64,000 nt of DNA. Source: Lactiplantibacillus herbarum (GTDB lineage: Bacteria > Bacillota > Bacilli > Lactobacillales > Lactobacillaceae). Positions 48,880 through 57,939 of the stretch are shown in pieces. The stretch covers positions 9,509-73,508 of the forward strand of contig NZ_LFEE01000001.1 in the NCBI RefSeq assembly GCF_001039045.1, in the 5' to 3' direction. The position numbers and the translations under genes were made by a program. The notes beneath the pieces are model-generated. The model did no database searches, had not been told where the DNA came from, and saw only the letters and a list, made by a program, of their open reading frames with translations. Position 1 is the first letter of the stretch. Every line of letters starts with the position of its first letter.

Positions 48880-50934
48880 ATGATTCTTAACTTTAGTCAG
48901 CATAAACATGGTAACGATTTATTATTGCTGCTATTAGCAGCAAACGACTATATTACCGCCGATTCCCTACAACAACGTTTACATATTTCACGTCGTAGCT
49001 TGTTCTATCTCATCAATAAAGTAAATGAAGAACTGGATCAAAAAGCCGAGTTTCCAATTACTAATGTCAAAAAATTAGGTTACTATTTACCTAAAGAGAC
49101 TCTTCAATTTCTCAAAAAAATTGCTCAAAAAGAATCTTCTACACGTGTGACAGCAAATACAGTGCAGCAACGACAACTACTGATTATTTTCAGCATTCTA
49201 AACTCACAAGGTCGGTCATTAGCTGATTTAACCTATCAATTTGATGTATCGAGAAATACAATCATCCGCGATCTAAAAACCATTCGACTAGAGCTTGAAG
49301 GTTACCGACTCACTCTAATCAACACAGGCACAGGAAAGATAATCGACGGCTCATCTATTGATACTCGTAAGTGGGTCTATGATCATGCTAACCAACTAAA
49401 GCCACTTATTAATATGCTCGACAATCCAGTCATCCAGCCCCAAATTGTTAATAGTCAAATCAAGTTATTTGAGCGTATTACTGGCAAGTATCTAACCGAT
49501 GATGCTCGAACAACCCTTCAGCTATTTCTCTTTTGGTATTTAAATAACAGTCAGGATCAGTCTGACCATTTTATTGACAAATCGCTCACTCAAAGTGATC
49601 TCACTCTCGATCATATTTGGGCTCAAAGTTTCTTAAATGATTGCCAGATTAACAATCCTAGTGAAGCCGATTACTTAGTGAAACTAGTTAATTCTAGCCA
49701 ATTTTCTCATGTCAATTGGAATGACGCCTTGATCCAAAAGTTAAAGCCTTTCGCAATACGTATGATATCTAGCTTTAACCATCTTTCCGGAGCCCATGTT
49801 GCTGCCAAAACAATCGGTGATAGTTTAACTGTTCACTTGCTATCTACTTATTACCGCTCACAATACGGGATGCCCTTTGAATATGCTGATTTAAAAAATA
49901 TTAAGCAACATTATCACCATACTTTTGAAATCACACGAAAAGTCGTCGTTCCGTTTGAACAGTACATTCATCAATCACTTTCAGATGATGAAGTTGCCTT
50001 GATTGCAATTTACTTTGGTGGTGCCCTTCGTGAACAAAAAACAAGCACTCCGGCTCAAAACGAAGTACTTGTTGTTTGTTCTAGTGGTATCGGAACTTCA
50101 CGACTATTGTTACAGCAGTTAGAGAGCCGCTATCGTGGTATTCATTTTTCTAGCCCCATCAATGTCCTACAGTATGAAAACTCTGATTTAAGTAATAGTC
50201 GCCTAGTGATTAGTACCATTAGACTGCAATCACATAACGCTTTACCGATTATTACGGTTTCAGCTTTTCCGTCCAAATTGGAATGGAAAATAATTGACAA
50301 TGCCATCATTAAAGCTGGTTTAGCAACCTCCGACACTCTTAAATTATTCAATATTGATACTTTATTAGATATTATGGGTAATTATGCAATGATTACTAAT
50401 CCAGACGGCTTGAAGCTAGCTCTCAACGATTACCTTAACCAGCTTACGCAAGAACCACTGCTAAAAAACATTCATGAAGATTCATCAGAACTCATTAAAC
50501 TATTACCATCCGAACATATCGGTTACTTGACTCACCAAAAGACATGGCAACAAGCTGTTCGTACCGCAATGGCACCATTGGTTGCAGATTACAGCATTGA
50601 AAAAAACTATGTAGATCAAATTATTGCTTTAACCAATCAGAATGGCCCATACATGGTCATTGGCTCTGGTGTAATGTTAGCCCATGCCGCCCCCCGTGAC
50701 GGCGTTAATAGTCTAGGTGCCACTTTCTTCTTGTTAGACAAACCACTTTCAGTCATGTCCGCACAAAAGGAGGTTCGTTTGATTATTGGTTTAGCACCAA
50801 TTGATTTTGAAAAACACCTAGCTTTTATCAGCGACTTAATGAAACAGTTACAACAAAAGGATTGGTTGTCTGCACTTTACCGGACTAACAGCTATGCTGA
50901 ATTACTGAAATATTTGCAGGAGTCTAAAGAATAA
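48880..50934 (+). CDS. MtlR/LicR-type PRD transcription activator with PTS domains
   Basis: Multidomain regulator of 684 residues. Order: first helix-turn-helix (about 20-55), second helix-turn-helix (about 95-140, LADLTYQFDVSRNTIIRDL), two PRD domains (about 180-285 and 300-395), an EIIB-like domain with Cys in VVCSSGIGTSRL (about 410), and an EIIA-like domain with His in MLAHAAPRDG (about 600). It is activated or inhibited by phosphorylation from HPr and the cognate PTS. Divergent from the IIA-IIB-EIIC-transaldolase-transketolase operon, which it should control. ATG with GTGAGGTT upstream. Confidence 0.9.
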   Translation: MILNFSQHKHGNDLLLLLLAANDYITADSLQQRLHISRRSLFYLINKVNEELDQKAEFPITNVKKLGYYLPKETLQFLKKIAQKESSTRVTANTVQQRQLLIIFSILNSQGRSLADLTYQFDVSRNTIIRDLKTIRLELEGYRLTLINTGTGKIIDGSSIDTRKWVYDHANQLKPLINMLDNPVIQPQIVNSQIKLFERITGKYLTDDARTTLQLFLFWYLNNSQDQSDHFIDKSLTQSDLTLDHIWAQSFLNDCQINNPSEADYLVKLVNSSQFSHVNWNDALIQKLKPFAIRMISSFNHLSGAHVAAKTIGDSLTVHLLSTYYRSQYGMPFEYADLKNIKQHYHHTFEITRKVVVPFEQYIHQSLSDDEVALIAIYFGGALREQKTSTPAQNEVLVVCSSGIGTSRLLLQQLESRYRGIHFSSPINVLQYENSDLSNSRLVISTIRLQSHNALPIITVSAFPSKLEWKIIDNAIIKAGLATSDTLKLFNIDTLLDIMGNYAMITNPDGLKLALNDYLNQLTQEPLLKNIHEDSSELIKLLPSEHIGYLTHQKTWQQAVRTAMAPLVADYSIEKNYVDQIIALTNQNGPYMVIGSGVMLAHAAPRDGVNSLGATFFLLDKPLSVMSAQKEVRLIIGLAPIDFEKHLAFISDLMKQLQQKDWLSALYRTNSYAELLKYLQESKE

Positions 50935-51080
50935 ATACCACTGGGGAAACAACAGAATTTAATATCAAAGTTGACCCCGAAGTGTTATTTCATATCGATC
51001 GTGAATGGTTGCTAACCTCACGATTGAGAGTATTAAATCGTTTGATTTTTAAAATAGATTAATCGTTTTTTTAAATCACT

Positions 51081-51128
51081 AAAATAACCCAATGATTAGC
51101 ATTCTCACGCTAATCATTGGGTTATTTT
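51081..51128. terminator. Bidirectional terminator after the PRD regulator
   Basis: Twenty-base perfect stem (AAAATAACCCAATGATTAGC and its complement) with an 8-base loop, ending in TTATTTT on either strand. Serves the convergent PRD regulator and mannose-family PTS operons. Confidence 0.85.
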
Positions 51129-51140
51129 GACAGTCTTTTA

Positions 51141-51563
51141 TTAAATCCCGTCTTCTTCATCATCCTGCACAATCGCACGATGCTGAAAGACTGTTGTTTG
51201 CGTCTTACTGATAGCCACTAATCGTGTTGCTAATTGTGCCGCAGTTCCTTGATAATCAGCAAGCTGAAGGCCAACTTCTAGTAATGAACCGATATTGCAT
51301 CCACTGGTTACCGCAACATCCTGATCAACTTGATCACTGAGTTTAACGGCCTCTTTGAATGGCGTACCACCTATTAAGTCACACATGAAGACAACTTGAT
51401 CAGAACCTTCGATTGCGGCTTCAAACTCTACTCTTAATGCAGTGTCATCCATCGCACCAGTAAAGTTGATATAGGCTACATTCGCTAGTTCGCCTGCAAG
51501 TAGCTTAACCGTTGACTGCAAACCGTCCGCATAATTGCCATGTCCCGTTACAATAATCTTCAT
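51141..51563 (-). CDS. PTS EIIA, mannose family
   Basis: Phosphocarrier of 140 residues, with the active His8 in IVTGHGNYADGL and FMCDLIGGTPF in the middle. Last gene of the IIB-IIC-IID-IIA operon, one base after the IID stop. ATG with no strong ribosome site of its own beyond GAATG, so translation is probably coupled to IID. Confidence 0.92.
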   Translation of the reverse strand: MKIIVTGHGNYADGLQSTVKLLAGELANVAYINFTGAMDDTALRVEFEAAIEGSDQVVFMCDLIGGTPFKEAVKLSDQVDQDVAVTSGCNIGSLLEVGLQLADYQGTAAQLATRLVAISKTQTTVFQHRAIVQDDEEDGI

Positions 51564-51564
51564 T

Positions 51565-52383
51565 CTAGAGCACTCCTAACCATGAGAAGACGATAGCCAG
51601 CACAAAGGTTGCTAAAATCAGCACTACTGGGCTAACATTCTTCTTCTTCAACAGGTAATAAAGCAAGAAAGTATAGGCCAATGGAAGTAAGTTAGGGAAA
51701 ATACGATCAAAGAATTCAGTTTGAATCGAGATACTGTGACCGGCAGCCACATGAATCCTAGTTTTGACAGAAATCTGAACGTAAGTTGCAATTAAACCAC
51801 CGATAACCGTACAACCTAGAATACTGGCACAGTGTGACACAATCCCTGAATTTTCACGAATCTTTGAGATGGCTTTCGTACCGGCATTATAGCCCAACAT
51901 CGCAATTGGCATCCGTGCCAAGAACATTGCTGCATAGACTAGGAAGAAGACTAATGGTCCTAAGATACTACCCTGCTTAGCAAATGAGGCAGTAATCCCA
52001 GCTACAATTGGTAAAATCGTGAACCAAGTAATCGCATCACCAATCCCAGCTAAAGGGCCAAATAACGCAATCCGCAAACCATCAATTGTTGAACGCTTTT
52101 CACCATTTTCTTCTAGCGATGCTTCTAGACCCATCAATAATGGTGCCGCATAGTTATTTGTATTAATGAACTGGAGGTTAGCATCTAACGCTGCCGCTAA
52201 ACCTTCCTTATCATCACCATAGATCTTCTTCAACGCTGGCATCATCGCTAACGTCCAGCCATCCGCTTGCATCCGCTCATAATTCATCGCGGATTGATTA
52301 AAGATTGATCGTAGTCCCAGCACACGGACGTCATGCTTCGTCAGTTTACCGCGGCCGGTTTCAGTAGGTGTATTAGATGCCAT
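51565..52383 (-). CDS. PTS EIID, mannose family
   Basis: Membrane component of 272 residues. Family motif NYERMQADGWTLAMMPALKK follows LTKHDVRVLGLRS; the hydrophobic helices lie in the C-terminal half. The start is the ATG at 52381-52383, preceded by GAGGATG at nine bases; it overlaps the EIIC stop by 11 bases. The longer frame begins within the EIIC gene without a ribosome site. With EIIC it forms the sugar channel. Confidence 0.9.
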   Translation of the reverse strand: MASNTPTETGRGKLTKHDVRVLGLRSIFNQSAMNYERMQADGWTLAMMPALKKIYGDDKEGLAAALDANLQFINTNNYAAPLLMGLEASLEENGEKRSTIDGLRIALFGPLAGIGDAITWFTILPIVAGITASFAKQGSILGPLVFFLVYAAMFLARMPIAMLGYNAGTKAISKIRENSGIVSHCASILGCTVIGGLIATYVQISVKTRIHVAAGHSISIQTEFFDRIFPNLLPLAYTFLLYYLLKKKNVSPVVLILATFVLAIVFSWLGVL

Positions 52384-53182
52384 CACTATCATCCTCACTT
52401 TCACTAGCGCTATCAATCATTGCTCTAAGTTTCTTTTCATTATCCGTTTGCTTCTTATTGTGATAGAACTCAATGAAGGCTAGTGCCAACCCAATCACAG
52501 CGACCGGCATTAAATTGCCAAATTTGATGAAGCAAGCAGCCGTGAAACCAAGTAAGAGATACGGAACGTATTCAGCTTTTAACATGCTCTTCAATAGCAG
52601 GCCAAACCCAACGGCTGGTAAGATATTACCGGCAATTTCAAAGCCATGGCTCAACCAAACTGGCATCGAATTAACTAGTGCTTTCATTGGTTCTTGAGCA
52701 CCGTAGACACATAAGAATGCCATAACTCCATACGTTAGTGCCACAATCACAGTTGGTAACATTGCTAAACGTGCAAATTTCTTGGTTTCGACGTTTTCCG
52801 CATATGTGTCCAGCTTCTTAGTCAAAACAGAAAATGCTGAGTAGTAGAATAAAATAATATATTGCATCAAAATACTAAATGGTAATGCCAAACCAATGGC
52901 GGTCGAAGGCGTTTTACCAGTGGTATAGGCTAACACCACGGTCATGATTCCGGCCATAATTGGGTTAGGCGGCTGTGTACCGCCAACTGGTGTTAAACCA
53001 GCAAAGGCAAGTTCTGTTAAGCCACCAGCAATAATACCAAGCGTTAGGTCACCTAGGATAGCCCCCGTTATCGTACAAACAATCATTGGACGGAAGAGAT
53101 ATAATCCTTCTAACCAAAAATCGACACCCGCGATAATCGCAAATAAGCCAACTAGTAGACCCTGAATTAGGGTGACTTGCAT
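52373..53182 (-). CDS. PTS EIIC, mannose family
   Basis: Membrane component of 269 residues with six to seven hydrophobic segments. GGLTELAFAGLTPVGGTQPP near 52-71 is the family signature. Starts directly after the IIB stop codon (no gap) and overlaps IID. The closest recognisable types are sorbose and N-acetylgalactosamine systems, but the exact sugar cannot be told. Confidence 0.92.
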   Translation of the reverse strand: MQVTLIQGLLVGLFAIIAGVDFWLEGLYLFRPMIVCTITGAILGDLTLGIIAGGLTELAFAGLTPVGGTQPPNPIMAGIMTVVLAYTTGKTPSTAIGLALPFSILMQYIILFYYSAFSVLTKKLDTYAENVETKKFARLAMLPTVIVALTYGVMAFLCVYGAQEPMKALVNSMPVWLSHGFEIAGNILPAVGFGLLLKSMLKAEYVPYLLLGFTAACFIKFGNLMPVAVIGLALAFIEFYHNKKQTDNEKKLRAMIDSASESEDDSDGI

Positions 53183-53665
53183 CTAGATCACCTCTTCTAA
53201 TGGTTGCTTCTTATCTTCTGGTACCTCCTGCACATACACGTTAACTCCGTGGGCCGCACAGTACTTCAAGTCTTCCTTGTCTTGATCATCCATATAAGTA
53301 TACTTAGTAACTTGCACCTTTCCTTTAGAAAAATGCATATTGCCAAGGTTTAAATCTTTAATTGGCACGCCACCCTCACCTACTCGCCGGGCATCCTGAG
53401 CTGTCCGCAATACTAGGAAAATATGTTGTCGGGCACTAGCCTTATGAATTGTGCTGATGGTCTTTTCAATCGTCCAAAAACGAATACCAACGCCTGAAGT
53501 TTCAGCGGTTGCTGCCATTAATTCTTGTTGAAGCTGATCATTGGCAGTCTCATCGTTAGCAACCAACAATAAGTTAGCACCAACTGACGAAGTCCAAACG
53601 ACTCCTACCTGCCCATGTACCAATCGATTATCAATCCGAGTTAAAACAATATTAGGTTCACCCAT
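53183..53665 (-). CDS. PTS EIIB, mannose family
   Basis: Cytosolic phosphocarrier of 160 residues; active His17 in IDNRLVHGQVG. The start is the ATG at 53663-53665 with GAGGAATT upstream; the longer frame would overlap the regulator gene and has no ribosome site. First PTS gene after the GntR regulator (28-base gap), so regulator and transporter are probably one operon. Confidence 0.92.
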   Translation of the reverse strand: MGEPNIVLTRIDNRLVHGQVGVVWTSSVGANLLLVANDETANDQLQQELMAATAETSGVGIRFWTIEKTISTIHKASARQHIFLVLRTAQDARRVGEGGVPIKDLNLGNMHFSKGKVQVTKYTYMDDQDKEDLKYCAAHGVNVYVQEVPEDKKQPLEEVI

Positions 53666-53693
53666 CTTAAATTCCTCGCTTTCAACGGCTAAC

Positions 53694-54401
53694 TTAATCA
53701 ATGATAAACATGGTTAAGTTGCCAACAACGGTTGCAGTACTGTAGTACACCAGTTCATGTTCTTCCATGCCACTGGTCTGCAGGTTAACCAATGGCGCAC
53801 CGACGTTCAACTTAAAGATGCGTCGATTATCCTTAGTGATTAAGCCTGCCTGCGTATGATTAAAGAAACTTGCTTTCAAACCGTACTTCTTAACCAAGAA
53901 TGGCATTAAATCATTATTAGCAAGTTCACTAGCAAAAATATTAGGAAATCGCTCATATGGTAAATAGACGATTTCTTGGTAGGTTGGGACATCGTCAGCA
54001 TAGAACATGTATTTAAGCTGGTATAGATAATCATCTTTGCCTAAGCCCAATGCTTCACGTGCTGACGTTGCCGAACCATCAACTAACAATTGAAAAGATT
54101 CTAATTCTATTTTAGCAACCGCATTCATATTCACGATTGCTTTATGGACGTCCAGATATCGAGCACCGAGTTCGGGATCGTCTGTCTGCAGAACAAATGA
54201 ACCCTGTCCCTGTTTCTTATAAATATATTGTTTACGTTCCAGTTCAGCTAGTGCGCGTCTAACCGTTATTCTGGAAACATGATACAGATCACCAAGTTTT
54301 TGTTCAGACGGTAATTTACTATTACTAGGTAATTCACCAGCCTCAATCTGGCGAATTAAATCCGTCAGCATACTTTGGTAAAGCGGCACAACATTGGCCA
54401 T
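53694..54401 (-). CDS. GntR-family regulator (UTRA type) of the mannose-family PTS
   Basis: Regulator of 235 residues: winged helix (LPSEQKLGDLYHVSRITVRR, near 27-46), then a UTRA domain for a sugar phosphate. First gene of the operon with the mannose-family PTS and divergent from the SGNH esterase. A perfect GTTGTTATAACAAC palindrome stands in the gap and is the likely operator for both directions. ATG with GGAGG upstream. Confidence 0.9.
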   Translation of the reverse strand: MANVVPLYQSMLTDLIRQIEAGELPSNSKLPSEQKLGDLYHVSRITVRRALAELERKQYIYKKQGQGSFVLQTDDPELGARYLDVHKAIVNMNAVAKIELESFQLLVDGSATSAREALGLGKDDYLYQLKYMFYADDVPTYQEIVYLPYERFPNIFASELANNDLMPFLVKKYGLKASFFNHTQAGLITKDNRRIFKLNVGAPLVNLQTSGMEEHELVYYSTATVVGNLTMFIID

Positions 54402-54430
54402 TGATGTTGCCTCCTACTCAAACTTGTTAT

Positions 54431-54444
54431 GTTGTTATAACAAC
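54431..54444. promoter_or_regulatory. Candidate GntR operator
   Basis: Perfect 14-base palindrome GTTGTTATAACAAC, 30 bases before the regulator gene; the type of site UTRA-GntR proteins use. A near-cre (TGTCAACGCTTACA, one mismatch) follows at 54477-54490. Confidence 0.6.
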
Positions 54445-54643
54445 CACACCAATATTAAAACACCATAGCGCATCAATGTCAACGCTTACATTTTGATGAA
54501 TGCATCATTCTACTAATCTTTTTACCCACATGAACCTGCGTTATAATAAAGTTTAAGTTAGGTAAAATGTCCATTTAACAAGTTTCAACAATAATTTTTA
54601 CTATTCCATCAACATTCCAACTAAAATATGGGGGTATTCTAAA

Positions 54644-55729
54644 TTGGAAAAAATCGCATGGCACCAAGTTTTTTCAAACTATCAAAATCTAAATTTCCGG
54701 CCTAATCAGCATGTAGAACACTTGCATATCCGTCAAAACTTAGCAGGTACTGCTATCCGCCTCGAACTAAGCAACCGCTTTGATGCAGTCCCACTGATCA
54801 TCGATAATCTACGCATCAGCTTGAATCCAGATTTTAACGATGCAACCAGCGTTACACTAAATCACCAGTCCTCATTCACCATCCCAGCACACCAGCAACT
54901 TTGGACTGATAAGGTACCATTCCAAATCCAGAGAGACAATGCACTCTACGTTGAACTATCTGCACATAACGAGACTAATACCTTAGCCACTGCAGCTGGA
55001 GTATTTTCCAACAATATCGCCCAATCCAATCTTAAACTGAATGGTAATTTCATTTATGGTGTCAGTTCAATAGCTTTTGAAACAGCGCAACAACCATTTA
55101 CAGTCGCTTTCTTTGGCGATTCATTAACCAATCAAGCCTATTTCACCGATCAAGTACTGACTAACTTATATCAAACAACGCCTAACCTCAGCGGATTCAA
55201 CGCAGGTATCGCTGGTAACCGCCTGTTACGATCCGGCACTGGTACATCCCAATGGACACCTAGTTTTGGCCCAGCCGGTGTTCAACGTTTTCGTAACGAT
55301 GTCATCAGTTATCAGCCCAATCTAATTATCAGTCTGATTGGAATTAATGATTTAGTCCATCCAGGTACTAATAGCCCGCTGTCAGAATTACCGACTGCAT
55401 CACAAATGATTGCGGGTTACCAACAACTTGCTAACGAGGCCGCAGTTCATAACATTCCATTGGTTATGCTAACCATTACACCTTTCGCCAATACGCTAAA
55501 CGCTGATTTACCAGCTTGGAGTCCCGAAAAAGAACAGATCCGCCAACAGGTTAATCAGTGGTTACTGGCAAATATTCCCACGATTGATCTAGCTAGCTTT
55601 GTCGCCGATCCTGCTGCCAAACAAACACTTGCTGCTAATCTCGATAGTGGTGATCACTTACACTTTTCAGAACTAGGTGGTATCCAAATCGGGAACTGGC
55701 TTACCAACCAATTACAATCGTACCTATAG
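54644..55729 (+). CDS. SGNH/GDSL hydrolase, probable carbohydrate esterase
   Basis: Protein of 361 residues. An N-terminal beta-sandwich domain (1 to about 140) is followed by an SGNH domain: block I FFGDSL (nucleophile Ser), block II Gly in GIAGNR, block III Asn in IGIND, block V DxxH in DHLHFS. No signal peptide, so it works in the cytosol, and could remove an acetyl or acyl group from an imported sugar. Divergent from the GntR/mannose-family PTS operon. TTG start at 54644 with GGGGG nine bases upstream. The substrate is not predictable; a link to the PTS sugar is inferred from position. Confidence 0.85.
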   Translation: MEKIAWHQVFSNYQNLNFRPNQHVEHLHIRQNLAGTAIRLELSNRFDAVPLIIDNLRISLNPDFNDATSVTLNHQSSFTIPAHQQLWTDKVPFQIQRDNALYVELSAHNETNTLATAAGVFSNNIAQSNLKLNGNFIYGVSSIAFETAQQPFTVAFFGDSLTNQAYFTDQVLTNLYQTTPNLSGFNAGIAGNRLLRSGTGTSQWTPSFGPAGVQRFRNDVISYQPNLIISLIGINDLVHPGTNSPLSELPTASQMIAGYQQLANEAAVHNIPLVMLTITPFANTLNADLPAWSPEKEQIRQQVNQWLLANIPTIDLASFVADPAAKQTLAANLDSGDHLHFSELGGIQIGNWLTNQLQSYL

Positions 55730-56057
55730 TAGGTTATGCTTCTGCATATAAACTATGGATATATCTTCACTTTCTTTATATACAACATCGAGCCCTTTTA
55801 TCTATTAACACCCTAATATTTCTTATATTAATCGGTAGACAGAGGTATGCAATTTCTAATAAAAAGTATAATTAGTTCTAGCTTATCTTATCCATTTTCT
55901 GTAAAATAATTTCTTGTAATCGACCTGGTAATCGATTGAAGAAACTCATAGTTAATGTATTTCCCCTAATTATGAGCAACTATAAAGGCCGAAAATCTTA
56001 ATTGATTTTCGGCCTTTATTCTGTACTTATTTGTATTTTAAAACGTTCAATTTATAG
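55730..56057. other. 328-base intergenic region
   Basis: No gene seen. Its right part holds a bidirectional terminator (55982-56019; AAAGGCCGAAAATC and its complement around 6 bases, T-runs on both sides) for the convergent esterase and Spx-like genes. The remainder, 55730-55981, shows nothing I can name. Confidence 0.7.
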
Positions 56058-56456
56058 TTAGAACGCGGCGTTATCCAACACTTTCATAAACGCTAATCGA
56101 CGAACATGTCGCGGAATAAATTGACGAATATCATCTTCGTTGAATCCAATTTGCAACTTATTTTCACCGACAATAATTGGACGACGCAATAACTGTGGTT
56201 GTTCACACAACAAGTGTAACGTCTCATTAAAACTCATATCTGGCAACCGCTCAGCAATCGTAGGATACAGTTGTGAGCGGGTTGAGATAATATCTTCTAA
56301 CCCATTTTCTGTTAAACTTAAAATTCGTTTTAATTCATTGTGCGTAGGTGCTTCTGAACTGAAGTTTTTTTCCTCAAAAGTCACCTTGTGATCGTGGAGC
56401 CATTGCCGTGCCTTACGTGACGAGTTACAACTTACCTGCGTGAATAGTTTAATCAT
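56058..56456 (-). CDS. Spx/ArsC-family protein with CxxS in place of CxxC
   Basis: Spx paralogue of 132 residues, full length. The C-terminal RRPIIVGENKLQIGFNEDDI segment and the Gly of the RNA polymerase contact (ENGLEDI) are retained. The N-terminal redox switch is C10-N-S-S13; in canonical Spx it is C10-x-x-C13. The disulfide that activates Spx under oxidative stress therefore cannot form. It could act as a redox-independent regulator of RNA polymerase or as an ArsC-like enzyme; the first is favoured by overall similarity to Spx. It is a single-gene unit with terminator downstream. ATG with AGGAGGCGC upstream. Confidence 0.88.
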   Translation of the reverse strand: MIKLFTQVSCNSSRKARQWLHDHKVTFEEKNFSSEAPTHNELKRILSLTENGLEDIISTRSQLYPTIAERLPDMSFNETLHLLCEQPQLLRRPIIVGENKLQIGFNEDDIRQFIPRHVRRLAFMKVLDNAAF

Positions 56457-56896
56457 AGTTATTGCGCCTCCTTGTTTTTGTTATTATTAATGATTACCAT
56501 AACTTATAAATTATTATAGCGAGTTTTTATTTACTTGTGAAGACTTTTCACTGAGTTATCCTAAAAAAGTCACATTTTGTTCATATTTATCTTATGATTA
56601 TAATAACGTGTGCATACGTTAAAAACATCACTTTATCATTAATTCTAACTGACAAATACGCTCAACAGTAGTATATCAACCACTCGCTACTTACCAATAT
56701 ATAAAATCCAGTTTCCTAATCAAGCAGGAAACTGGATTTTGTGTAACTATTAATTTGTTAAGTTGCCTAACTTAATCTTGACTCTACTCACTAATCGGGC
56801 TCCAATTCAACTAGCCTGCTATTAATTCATACTAATTATAAGTGTTTTTATTATCCCATTTATCAGCATCAACTAGCTTCTGTATTACACCCGATT
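56457..56896. other. 440-base intergenic region with a terminator
   Basis: Contains AAAATCCAGTTTCCT / AGGAAACTGGATTTT (56703-56740), a perfect 15-base stem with T-runs, probably ending the TetR transcript. The AT-rich part near 56457-56530 presumably holds the Spx-like gene's promoter. No open frame or RNA gene recognised in the rest. Confidence 0.7.
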
Positions 56897-57472
56897 TTAC
56901 GAATAAAATTCTGGAAACATTTGCTTAATCACACCACTTAAAAGCGCTGCAACGTCGTCAACATCATTCTGATTTTTGACATCAACCAATCCTGGCTTAA
57001 CTAGCAATGAGATCATCCCAGTAACCAGAAACTCAATCCGAATATCATTTTGCTTATTCGGCAGTATTTCTCCACCACGATAAATTTCTGCTCGAAAAGC
57101 ATCAATAAAGATCGCCGGATAGGCAGTTGAAAATCTTAAGTTATCGGGTGCTAATAAAGCTAATTCATTCCTACTAGGTGGCGTTGTTTCCGCAAATAAA
57201 AATTGTCGTACAAAATACTCTGGCTTAGTGAATAGTTCTGAATACAACGTGAATTTTTGGGCGCTTTTACTAGCAACGTCCGCCACTAATTCATCGTACA
57301 ACATATAAATATCCGCATAATGCAGATAAAAAGTCCCTTTACTAATCAAGGCTATTTTCGCTAACTCAGAGACCGTTATTTTATTGACTGATTTATTAAG
57401 AATTAGCTGCATAAATGCCTGCTTAATCGCTTTGCGCGTCTTAACTACTCTTAAATCATTCTGGTTTGCCAT
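56897..57472 (-). CDS. TetR-family regulator
   Basis: Regulator of 191 residues. The N-terminal helix-turn-helix is clear (ITVSELAKIALISKGTFYLHY, near 31-51), followed by an all-helical ligand domain. The longest frame is 22 codons longer; I chose the ATG at 57470-57472 because AGAGGGGGC precedes it. It is divergent from the 56-residue protein gene at 57637, with 164 bases between, and may control it. No transporter or enzyme target is adjacent. C-terminal domain resembles DhaS-like regulators, with no more detail possible. Confidence 0.85.
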   Translation of the reverse strand: MANQNDLRVVKTRKAIKQAFMQLILNKSVNKITVSELAKIALISKGTFYLHYADIYMLYDELVADVASKSAQKFTLYSELFTKPEYFVRQFLFAETTPPSRNELALLAPDNLRFSTAYPAIFIDAFRAEIYRGGEILPNKQNDIRIEFLVTGMISLLVKPGLVDVKNQNDVDDVAALLSGVIKQMFPEFYS

Positions 57473-57636
57473 CTTACTGCCCCCTCTCAAGATAATGAAC
57501 AATCTTTCTAAATCGTCTATTATTAGTCGTTTAGCCAAATCTGTCGATTGAGTCGCCGCTTGTTCACCTTTAGAATATACCTTGTCATTAGGAAACAGTC
57601 AAAGCCCGATATATCAATTATCTCAGGAGGAAATTC

Positions 57637-57807
57637 ATGTTAGATCAATACAAAATTGGTGAATTAGTCTATGCAACCTATGGTACGTTACCATTGGTTG
57701 GTACGATTGTTCAGATTGATAGTAAGCATCAGAAATACTTAGTTCGTTTTAGCGGCGTTCAACAGCTCTACTATACTGAAGACGAACTAAAACCTTATCG
57801 CCACTAA
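57637..57807 (+). CDS. Small conserved-looking protein, 56 residues
   Basis: Short open frame with a very strong ribosome site (CAGGAGGAAATTC, seven bases before the ATG), beginning MLDQYKIGELVYATYG and ending DELKPYRH. Beta-rich pattern with alternating hydrophobic residues (VGTIVQID, KYLVRFSG, QLYYTEDELKPY), like a small SH3/Tudor-type barrel. No signal peptide or membrane segment. I do not know its function. Divergent from the TetR gene and followed by a strong terminator, so it is an independent unit. Confidence 0.75.
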   Translation: MLDQYKIGELVYATYGTLPLVGTIVQIDSKHQKYLVRFSGVQQLYYTEDELKPYRH

Positions 57808-57818
57808 CAGCGTAAACG

Positions 57819-57863
57819 ACAAAGGGGCCACCGCAACTTAATTAGTTACGGTGGCCCCTTTGT
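57819..57863. terminator. Bidirectional terminator after the 56-residue gene
   Basis: ACAAAGGGGCCACCG pairs with CGGTGGCCCCTTTGT around a loop that extends pairing; convergent with the rhamnose operon, so serves both. Confidence 0.85.
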
Positions 57864-57939
57864 TTGGAACAATCATTATTAAAGTAATTATTATCTTACT
57901 ACTATCAACAGCTTAAAGCGACTACTTTACTCAGATATT

